From: Siphonodentalium dalli
Taxonomy: Eukaryota > Mollusca > Scaphopoda > Gadilida > Siphonodentaliidae
Reading direction: 5' to 3'
DNA length: 64,000 nucleotides
NCBI GenBank assembly: GCA_032622095.1
Contig: CP136066.1
Location: 6,223,784-6,287,783, forward strand
A model generated the notes under the pieces. The model saw only the letters and a list, made by a program, of their open reading frames with translations, was not told where the DNA came from and ran no database searches. Position numbers and translations under genes: made by a program. Shown here in pieces: positions 56,193 through 64,000 of this stretch (the stretch's first letter is position 1; every line of letters starts with the position of its first letter).

Positions 56193-56934
56193 CTAGAAGG
56201 TGACCCGACTTCGTCCGGGGTTTGACCTTGAATTGTCTATTTTGAAGGCCAAGGTCAAGTGGGGTCACGATTTGACCCGTCCAAAACACTGCCCGAACAA
56301 AAGTACCCGACAAAGTACCCGTCGAAATCCATCCGGTTTTACCAGATTTGACCTTTTAACCCGATTTGATTTCCACTCAAGTATATAAACGCGCCACATT
56401 TACACACGCTCATTAATTATCAAGTTTCAACGTAAAGATAAATTACCCAAGACGTCTGAAACAGTCAATTATGCATCGGCCGGTTGAGCGTTAACGTGAT
56501 CTAACGTTATGAACTCTAACGACGTCATAGAAGTTACGCATTGTTTTACCCTGATAGAAGATCGTACCACTTCTTAATAATTGAGGCAGATAACTAAAAT
56601 GGATACATACATATTATATATCGTTGGAAAGATGAAGCCACACAGATTCTAACCGTGAAAATTATATGACTGGCAATTTATTATTCGCGCTATATCGAAT
56701 CGATTTGTGAGCACCGAACTGAAATATATTAGCGCAAAACGACGTAAAACAGATTTGACCTCGGCACGTGAAAAGTTGACCTCGCATGGACAAATTAATA
56801 GGCCTATGTTACTCGTGGCCCGAAAATACCCCCACGTACCAAGTTTAATCGAAATTGGCTTAGCCGTTTTTGAGTCCATCGATTACACACAAACAAACAC
56901 ACACACACACACATCTTCCAAAATATATAATAGA
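56193..56934 (-). mobile_element. Helitron-like element type I, short form, minus strand
   Basis: On the minus strand it begins TCTATTATATATTTTGG after an A and ends in the CCCCGGAC-GAA-GTCGGG hairpin, TCACCTTCTAG and a T of the (TA)n tract. The body matches the type I copies at 50525, 57094 and 58551. 742 bp. Confidence 0.8.
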
Positions 56935-57037
56935 TATGTATGTATACCGGTGTGTATGTATGTGCGTATATGTATGTGTATATGTACGTATGTGTGTGTA
57001 TGTATATGTATGGGGTATGTATGTATATGTGTATATG

Positions 57038-57093
<56 letters not shown>
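56935..57093. repeat. (TATG)n/(TA)n microsatellite between two Helitron-like heads
   Basis: TATGTATGTGTATATG-type repeats pass into pure (TA)n (~57035-57092). It separates the 5' end of the minus-strand copy from the 5' end of the next plus-strand copy. Long frames here are low-complexity artefacts. Confidence 0.95.
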
Positions 57094-57094
<1 letters not shown>

Positions 57095-57831
57095 CTATTA
57101 TATATTTTGGAAGATCTGTTTGTTTGTGTGTTTGTGTGTAATCGATGGACTCAAAAACGGCTAAGCCAATTTCGATGAAATTTGGTATTTGGGGGTATTT
57201 TCGGGCCACGAGCAACATAGGCCTATTGATTTTCAGATCCGAGGTCAACTTTTCACGTGCCGAGGTCAAATCTGTTTTTACGCCGTTTTGCGCTAATATA
57301 TTTCAGTTCGGTGCTCACAAATCGATTCGATATAGCGCGAATAATAAATTGCCAGTCATATAATTTGCACGGTTAGAATCTGTGTGGCTTCATCTTTCCA
57401 ACGATATATAATATGTATGTATCTGTTTTAGTTATCTGCCTCAATTATTAAGAAGAAGTGGTACGATCTTCTATCAGGGTAAAAACAATGCGTAACTTCT
57501 ATGACGTCGTTAGAGTTCATAACGTTAGATCACGTTAACGCTCAACCGGCCGATGCATTTGACTGTTTCAGACGTCTTGGCGATATCTCGGGCACCGATG
57601 GTAATTTATCTTTACGTGTGTAAATGTGTCGCGTTTATATACTTGAGTGGAAATCAAATCGGGTTAAAAGGTCAAATCGGGTAAAACCGGATGGATTTCG
57701 ACGGGTACTTTTGTCGGGTACTTTTGTTCGGGCAGTGTTTTGGACGGGTCAAATCGTGACCCCACTTGACCTTGGCCTTCAAAATAGACAATTCAAGGTC
57801 AAACCCCGGACGAAGTCGGGTCACCTTCTAG
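57094..57831 (+). mobile_element. Helitron-like element type I, short form
   Basis: Begins TCTATTATATATTTTGG after an A and ends GGACGAAGTCGGG + TCACCTTCTAG before (TA)n. 738 bp. It is almost a mirror copy of 56193-56934, making a head-to-head pair. Confidence 0.8.
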
Positions 57832-57853
57832 TATATATATATATATATATATA
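57832..57853. repeat. (TA)n spacer
   Basis: 22-bp pure TA tract between two plus-strand Helitron-like elements. Confidence 0.95.
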
Positions 57854-58550
57854 TCTATTATATATTTTGAAAGATCTGTGTGTGTGTGTGTATCTGTCTG
57901 TGTGTAATCGATGGACTCAAAAACGGCTGAGCCAATTTCGATGAAACTTGGTATGTGGGGGTATTTTCGGGCCAGGAGTAACATAGGCCTATTAATTTTC
58001 AGATCCGATGTCAAATTTTCACGTGCCGAGGTCAAATCTGTTTTTACGCCGTTTTGCGCTAATATATTTCAGTTCGGTGCTCACAAATCGATTCAATATA
58101 GCGCGAATAATAAATTGCCAGTCATATAATTTGCACGGTTAGAATCTGTGGCTTTTCATCTTTCCAATGATGTATCACACGCCTGTGTACGTTTAAAGTT
58201 TCTACCTTAATTATCGGGAAGAACGCAGGCCATGCTTCGCTCATCGAAAACCATTGCGTAAAAAAATATAATACGCCATCAACATATCGTGACGTGATCA
58301 TGTTAACTCTTAACAGGCCGATGTCGCATTAACTCATCACCGGCTGAGGTATCCGCAAATGACATTTGGCTATATATCTCGGAAACGGGTGGAGCTATCG
58401 ACTTGAAATTTGGTATGTGAATGTATCTTGCCCCGGATACGAATTTTATCGGGTCGCGCGCATGCGCAGACCAGATCTCGGAAACGGGTGGAGCAATCGA
58501 CTTGAAATTTGGTTTTTGAATAGCCCGGACGAAGTCCGGTCACCTTCTAG
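57854..58550 (+). mobile_element. Helitron-like element, type I/II chimera
   Basis: The 5' ~330 bp match type I (TCTATTATATATTTTG, ACTCAAAAACGGCTGAGCC, body to GTTAGAATCTGTGG). Past ~58160 the match to type I stops, and from ~58375 the sequence is type II: CTCGGAAACGGGTGGAGC, CCCCGGATACGAATTTTATC, GCGCATGCGCAGACC. It ends with a perfect 6-bp stem CCGGAC-GAA-GTCCGG and TCACCTTCTAG, abutting the next element with no spacer. Confidence 0.75.
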
Positions 58551-59300
58551 TCTATTATATATTTTGAAAGATCTGTGTGTGTGTGTGTGTGTTTGTTTGT
58601 TTGTGTGTAATCGATGGACTCCAAAACGGCTGGGCCAATTTCGATGAAACTTGGTATGTGGGGGTATTTTCGGGCCACGAGTAACATAGGCATATTAATT
58701 TGTTCGTGCGAGGTCAACTTTTCACGTGCCGAGGTCAAATCTGTTTTTACGCCGTTTTGCGCTAATATACTTCAGTTCGGTGCTCACAAATCGATTCGAT
58801 ATAGCGCGAATAATAAATTGCCAGTCATATAATTTGCACTGTTAGAATCTGTGTGGCTTCATCTTTCCAACGATATATAATATGTATGTATCCGTTTTAG
58901 TTATCTGCCTCAATTATTAAGAAGAAGTGGTACGATCTTCTATCAGGATAAAAACAATGCGTAACTTTTATGACGTCGTTAGAGTTCATAACGTTAGATC
59001 ACGTTAACGCTCAACCGGCCGATGCATTTGACTGTTTCAGACGTCTTGGCGATATCTCGGGCACCGATGGTAATTTAACTTTACGTGTGTAAATGTGGCG
59101 CGTTTATATACTTGAGTGGAAATCAAATCGGGTTAAAAGGTCAAATCTGGTAAAACCGGATTGATTTCGACGCGTACTTTTGTCGGGTACTTTTGTTCGG
59201 GCAGTGTTTTGGACGGGCCAAATCGTGACCCCACTTGACCTTGGCCTTCAAAATAGACAATTCAAGGTCAAACCCCCGACGAAGTTGGGTCACCTTCTAG
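58551..59300 (+). mobile_element. Helitron-like element type I, short form
   Basis: Begins TCTATTATATATTTTG immediately after the previous CTAG and ends CCCCCGACGAAGTTGGG + TCACCTTCTAG. 750 bp. The 3' stem carries substitutions (GTTGGG) that weaken it. Confidence 0.8.
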
Positions 59301-59312
59301 TATATATATATA
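59301..59312. repeat. (TA)6 between two Helitron-like 3' ends
   Basis: Exactly 12 bp of TA separate two inverted CTAG ends (tail to tail). Confidence 0.95.
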
Positions 59313-60440
59313 CTAGAAGGTGACCCGACTTCGTCCGGGCTTTGACATTGAATTGACAATTTTTAAGGTCAAGTTCAGGTGGGGTCACGATTTGACCCGT
59401 CCAAAACACTCCCTGGAAACAATTACCACTAAGTATCAAATTTCGTCAAAATCCGTCTGGCATTTTACCAACACCAACACCCCAAAAATGGTGGAAATTG
59501 GCCCAGCGGATACCGGGAAATCGGCCCAGCGGATACCGAGATACCCTATGTATCCAATTTCGTCCGTAAAAATTCGCCAGTTTTACCCGATTTGATTTCC
59601 ACTAAAGTATATAAACGCGCCTCATATATACACACTCGTTAATTATCAAGCTTCAACGTAAAGATAAATTAGCAAATTTCGTCCGTAAAAATCCGCCAGT
59701 TTTACCCGATTTGATTTCCACTAAAGTATATAAACGCGCCTCATATTAATTATCAAGCTTCATCGTAAAGATAAATCAGAATTGTGTAGTAAATTTTAAC
59801 TAATTATTTTCTCGCCTTCAAAGTTGAACAATGTCGATGTTGTTGGCATTGATGGTTTGGGGCCACCGGTTGATTCCATTTCGCAACAACGAAGTATTAT
59901 TTCAGCTAATTGGATTCTTGGATGAGATTCCAGACCCGCGGGGTAAATGTAAACAGCTTGAGCCTATACGTGGTGTGAATATACAAAAACTAAATCTATC
60001 GACAATAGACCTAAGAATATTAGCTGTAACAAAATTTATATATCAGAAATTGTAATAAATGATATATTTTGGGATAGATGCACGATTTTTAATAGCCTGC
60101 AAATTGACAATATATATTGTGAATGTTATAATTTTGGGGAAAATACACGATGCGCAATGGCCTGCAAAACGCTTATACGTTCGTCGACGTATGAATATAG
60201 AGTTATCCTCCCTGCATCGCAGTGCTAAATTATGGCGTGTTAGCACTGCGATGCCGAGATATGAGTTTTGAAGGTCAAGGTCACGTCGCACGGACAAATA
60301 AATATGCCTATGTTCGTCGCCGGCCGAAAATACCCTCGCATACCAAGTTTCATCGAAATCGGCTGGGCAATTTTGGAGTCCATCGATTACACACAAACAA
60401 ACACACACACACACACAGATCTTTCAAAATATATAATAGA
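59313..60440 (-). mobile_element. Helitron-like element type I, long form, minus strand
   Basis: On the minus strand it begins TCTATTATATATTTTG (at 60440) and ends in the GGAC-GAA-GTCGGG hairpin and CACCTTCTAG at 59313. 1128 bp. It matches the long form at 51452-52576 over its whole length, including the interior missing from short copies. A plus-strand frame at 59831-60055 (FLDEIPDPRGKCKQLEPIRG, then VNIQKLNLSTIDLRILAV) is partly conserved in the other long copy and might be a captured fragment of unknown origin. Confidence 0.8.
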
Positions 60441-60727
60441 TATATATATATATATTATTTTTTTTTATTCCATGCACGCAAGGCATATATTGATCAATTA
60501 TCGCATTATGACATGACATCGACTAGTAAATATATATGATAAAACTTGCTGGGATACTTAACTTCATCGACCTAAATATACTTCACTCTCCACGAAAGTG
60601 AACAAAGTTCAATGAATTATTATTACTTTTGATCGGCGTGTTCTTGCTATTTAACTATATAGGTACGTCACACTAATGCAATTAATTAAATTTACTGTAC
60701 CTCTCTTGTCGGAGCCGTCGACACTTC
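60441..60727. other. No gene seen; probable LINE 5' boundary region
   Basis: (TA)n next to the Helitron-like end, a T run, then AT-rich DNA. The 5' end of the following LINE could lie here but was not resolved. Confidence 0.4.
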
Positions 60728-61039
60728 ATGTGTTATGTTTGTGGGTTTTTATTTATGTATATACTGTTTTCTTCTTTGAACTGTTCATGCACAGGTGTGC
60801 AGCTTTTTCCTTTTGTTTATCAGATCACTTTCTCATTCCAAATACATGACATTAAAGCTCTCATAAAGCTCAACCTACATTCAATGTATACAAAACCATC
60901 ACGAATAAATTATTTAATTTGTTTCAGAAATAAAAAATCAAACGATAACAACGATTGCCCCTCTAAGGAGTCACTAACTGTAACGACCCACTTGCTCCAC
61001 TTTATGCTTCTAATGTCCAGTACACTTACAAATGATTGA
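60728..61039 (+). CDS. Open frame upstream of the LINE, unrecognised
   Basis: A 103-codon frame with a hydrophobic N-terminus (MCYVCGFLFMYILFSSLNCS) and a charged middle (RNKKSNDNNDCPSKES). It shows no known domain. Its TGA overlaps the ATG of the next frame by 8 bases. It may be part of the LINE 5' region or chance. Function is unknown. Confidence 0.2.
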   Translation: MCYVCGFLFMYILFSSLNCSCTGVQLFPFVYQITFSFQIHDIKALIKLNLHSMYTKPSRINYLICFRNKKSNDNNDCPSKESLTVTTHLLHFMLLMSSTLTND

Positions 61040-61295
61040 TATCGCACTATATAGAGCAAGGGTCGGCCTATATCACGCGTTTGCCAGCAAGCTTCCAAAG
61101 AACAAGAGTCTCGATGCTTTTTCGTCAGTTTACTGTCTACTTTACTTTATCCTTAGACTACATTGCTTTGACGTATCATCAGTCCTGTTATTACTAATAT
61201 TCTTATCTATGTGTCCATATTATGAGAAACTACCTCCGCTATCTGAAGTGTATAGGAACATGGTGCCCCATGCCATTTTAAATAAAGAAACATAA
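61032..61295 (+). CDS. Short ORF at the LINE 5' end
   Basis: An 87-codon frame, MIDIALYRARVGLYHAFASK, then a hydrophobic stretch (SSVYCLLYFILRLHC and VSSVLLLLIFLSM) and a short polar tail ending in TAA at 61293-61295. The next frame's ATG is five bases further on. A short leader peptide before the 2A/endonuclease frame is seen in some CR1-type LINEs. Assignment rests on position and general character, not on a domain. Confidence 0.35.
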   Translation: MIDIALYRARVGLYHAFASKLPKNKSLDAFSSVYCLLYFILRLHCFDVSSVLLLLIFLSMCPYYEKLPPLSEVYRNMVPHAILNKET

Positions 61296-61300
61296 CCGCA

Positions 61301-62195
61301 ATGCGCACTATTCGTGGCTACCCGTTCATCCCAATTAATTTATATTTTTATATGAGTATTTTTTCTCTAATACTCATACTCCTAATGTTATACATCAGCG
61401 GAAGCGTGGAACGGAACCCGGGACCTGTATCAGATTTCCTCACTGTACTTACATTGAACCCCCAGAGTATTAGAAACAAATTCGACACCATATCCGCTGA
61501 CATACATTACTACGACGTATGTATGTTTACAGAGACGTGGCTCAGCCCGTCAGACGATAGCTCCAAATTCGTTATAAATGGATACAGTGAACCGATACGT
61601 TGTGGCAGATCGGAACGTGTTGGCGGCGGGGTTGCCATTTATGTACGCGATTCAATCGCATTTCGAGTTAGAAATGATCTAGTAAACACGACAGTATAAT
61701 CAGTTTGGGTTGAACTAATCATACGCAGCAAACATATTCTAATTGGATGTATTTATCGCCCACCCGATTCCCCATCCTCTGTTTGGGAAAATATAAAATC
61801 AATTATTGACAAAGCGAGGAATCACAATTTTGAAATTGTGATAAGTGGAGATTTCAATGAAGATCAACGTATATGCCCGAGAGGTAAGGTACATCAGCTT
61901 TGTAATGAAGGCGGCCTTAAATGGGTCGAAACGACACCAACACATTTTACAGCCACTTTTTGATCGACGATTGATCTATTCATTGTTAGCGACTTAAGCG
62001 CTGTTTCATCTTGTGAAGTACTTGATCCGTTTCATTCAGAGATGAAAAAATATCACTGCCCAGTTCCTCTCACATTGAACTATACTAGAGATAATTCAAA
62101 TACATCAGTAAAACGAACTATGTGGGACTTTAACGCAGCTGACTACACTGGACTAAATAATGCATTGGCCACATGGGATTTCAGAAGTGACTATG
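61301..62195 (+). pseudogene. LINE endonuclease ORF with 2A-like motif, two stops
   Basis: The frame opens with a hydrophobic leader (YFYMSIFSLILILLMLYIS), then GSVERNPGP at 61400-61426, a 2A-like ribosome-skipping motif (consensus D-V/I-E-x-N-P-G-P; here Ser replaces Asp). Next come LNPQSIRNKFDTI, CMFTETWLSP (catalytic Glu), GGGVAIYVRD, a stop TAA (61697-61699), then CIYRPPDSP, ISGDFNED (catalytic block), a TGA (61961-61963), TIDLFIVSD and KKYHCPVP, where the usual SDH has become KYH. Endonuclease function is therefore lost. In this family the enzyme nicks target DNA to prime reverse transcription. The frame shifts near 62195 into the RT part. Confidence 0.88.
61403..61426 (+). promoter_or_regulatory. 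2A-like translational recoding motif (S-V-E-R-N-P-G-P)
   Basis: It lies between a hydrophobic leader and the APE domain, where 2A-like sequences are known in several APE-type LINEs. In active 2A peptides the ribosome skips the final Gly-Pro bond. The first position, usually Asp, is Ser here, which may reduce or abolish activity. Confidence 0.6.
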
Positions 62196-64000
62196 ATCAT
62201 CAAACTAAAAGAACTTGCGACAAATTATATCCCTCACAAAAGTGTCTTGGTACGCAAACAATGCCCGATATGGTTAACGTGTGGAATACGTAGATTAATA
62301 CGACAACGCCGCAGATTACACAAAACAGCTAAGAAGTCTAACCTTGAAAAAGACTGGTCAATATATCGACAAAAGCGTAACGAAGTTATAGCCGCAGTGC
62401 GTAAATCTAAAAAGGACCACATAATAAAAACTGAAAAGACTCTTAATGACAGGAATTGTGACTCATCCAAATGGTGGAAAACTGTTCATAATCTCTTATT
62501 TACATCGAAAAATAAATCTATCCCTACCCTTGTGGTAAATGACCAGACAATCTGCTCTAACGTAGAAAAAGCTGAAATATTCAATAACTACTTCTGCAAA
62601 ATCGCTACTGTCGATGACACAGGTATCACGACACCCGTAAAATCTTTTGAACCATGGAGACCAACACTAACTAAAATTAAATTTACATCGGAATATGTAC
62701 TAACAGCACTTGAATCAGTAAACGCGTCAAAAGCCTGCGGTCCGGATATGATAAGTCCCAAACTCCTAAAGAATTGCGCACAATCATTAAGTGTCCCCCT
62801 GTCCGAACTGTTTAATGCATGTATAGAAGAGTCTCGCTTCCCACAAGCATGGAAACGATCTAACATTGTCCCAATTCTTAAAAAAGATGACCCATCAAAC
62901 GTTTCATATTATAGACCCATCGCTTTACTTAGCTGTATATCAAAGGTATTTGAAAGGTGCATTTTTAACAAAATGTGGGAATTCTTGTCTACGAACGGAC
63001 TCATATCACAATATCAATCTGGCTTTGTTCGTGGAGATTCCACGGTGTTCCAGCTCACCGATATGTACGACCACATTTGTTCATCCTTAGATGTGGGGAA
63101 AGAGATACGATGCGTTTTTTTGCGACATCAGTAAAGCGTTTGACAAAGTTTGGCACCCCGGTCTCTTGTATAAATTAGAACGAATGGGCATTACAGGAGA
63201 CTTGTTGAATTTAATAGAATCATATCTTGCCAATCGTGAACAAAGAGTACTCATTGAAGGGGAATATTCTGAGTGGAAACTCGTGAAAGCTGGTGTGCCG
63301 CAAGGGTCAATACCCTCTACTATTTTTAGTATATATAAATGACATTACGGAAAATGTCAACTGTCATATACGCCTATTTGCCGACGATACGTCAATATTC
63401 ATGACAGTCAAAGACCCAGTTTTGGCGGCTAACATGATAAATAACGATATCGCGAGCTTGACAAATTGGTTAGAAAAATGGCTTGTTACATTTAATCCTT
63501 CAAAAACGGAAACCCTCCTTATATCTCGTAAAAGCAATCCTGTTGACCACCCACCCCTTTATATGTCAGATGCTTCTATAAATAATGTGCCATACCACAA
63601 ACATTTAGGCCTCTCCTTTAACGATTGCGGATCGTGGAATGCACACATCAACGATATTACCGACAGGGCGTGGAAAAGGGTTAACCAATTAAGAAGGTTC
63701 AAATATTCACTTGATAGGATAACACTAAAAAAAATCTACTTTGCATATATAAGACCATTCCTAGAATATGCCTCGCCCGTATGGGACAACTGCTCAGAAA
63801 CAGAGAGTGAACTGATAGAGAAGGTACAATACGAAGTAGCCAGAATAATAACTGGTGGGACTAGAAGCATAAATGTCCTTAATATACTATCTGATTTAGG
63901 TTGGGAAAAATTATTCGAAAGAAGAAGAAAAGCAAAACTTCACCAATTTTACAAAATGTTCTACGCCAAGCACCACCCCTACTCTCCAACACAGTTAACC
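62196..64000 (+). pseudogene. LINE reverse transcriptase ORF, frameshifted, open at the window end
   Basis: First frame (to ~63115): LIRQRRRLHKTAKKSNLEKD, FNNYFCKIATVD, NASKACGPDMISPKLLKN, FPQAWKRSNIVPILKKDDPS, YYRPIALLSCISKVFERC and QYQSGFVRGDSTVFQLTDMY. A one-base shift in a T run (63115-63121) leads to CDISKAFDKVWHPGLLYK (motif A) and AGVPQGSI (motif B). A short deletion near 63312 shifts the frame again to LLFLVYINDITENV and IRLFADDTSIF (motif C, FADD). From 63317 the frame is open for 228 codons to the window edge, with WLEKWLVTFNPSKTETLLIS, KHLGLSFN, DRAWKRVNQLRRFK, FLEYASPVWDN and ERRRKAKLHQFYKM. Catalytic residues are kept. Same family as 12610-14465. Confidence 0.92.

Noticed and set aside
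56707-57269. Overlapping frames of 74-144 codons on both strands
   Set aside because: Built from TATG/TA and GT microsatellites plus Helitron-like ends; low-complexity Tyr/Ile/Val/Cys runs only.

Overview
This window is nuclear DNA from a multicellular animal, most plausibly a marine invertebrate. It is AT-rich, has almost no long intact reading frames, and contains exon-like pieces with splice sites, several APE-type LINE retrotransposons (one with a 2A-like motif), MITE-like elements, Helitron-like elements and a large satellite array. Many repeats carry AGGTCA-type half sites, as is common in mollusc and other lophotrochozoan genomes. The species cannot be fixed from sequence alone. No rRNA, tRNA, CRISPR array, operon or bacterial gene was seen.

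Layout. 1-1.5 kb: a family with ~130-bp inverted termini. 2.2-3.1 kb: an L1/Tx1-like LINE tail. 3.9-4.8 kb: a ~140-bp tandem repeat. 6.0-17.3 kb: the only good host-gene candidate, a C-type lectin domain split into an N-terminal half exon (6026-6220) and a C-terminal last exon (17041-17252) with matching phase. The putative 10.8-kb intron is filled with a CR1-like LINE tail, three tandem ~615-bp units, two further LINE fragments (one split by a hAT-like MITE) and a long hairpin. 17.3-24.3 kb: tandem and foldback repeats, a LINE zinc-knuckle fragment and a TATA box followed by a short signal-peptide-like frame.

24.5-28.9 kb: a 136-bp nested palindrome, then an 87/88-bp satellite (~44 units) with a hairpin in the unit and higher-order duplications. 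29.4-32.8 kb, minus strand: a nearly intact LINE (endonuclease + reverse transcriptase, one stop codon). 33-49 kb: intergenic DNA with many dispersed repeats, an 82-bp near-perfect hairpin and inverted repeat pairs.

49.4-52.6 and 56.2-60.4 kb: nine non-autonomous Helitron-like elements (5' TC, 3' hairpin + CTAG, A/T target), with one more at 46.8 kb. Several are joined head-to-tail with no base between them. Between the two clusters is a LINE ORF1-like frame with one stop (53.4-54.4 kb). 60.7-64 kb: the 5' part of another LINE with a 2A-like motif, endonuclease and reverse transcriptase, broken by stops and frameshifts and running off the window.

The genes do not form a pathway. The window is a record of successive transposon insertions around one probable lectin gene.
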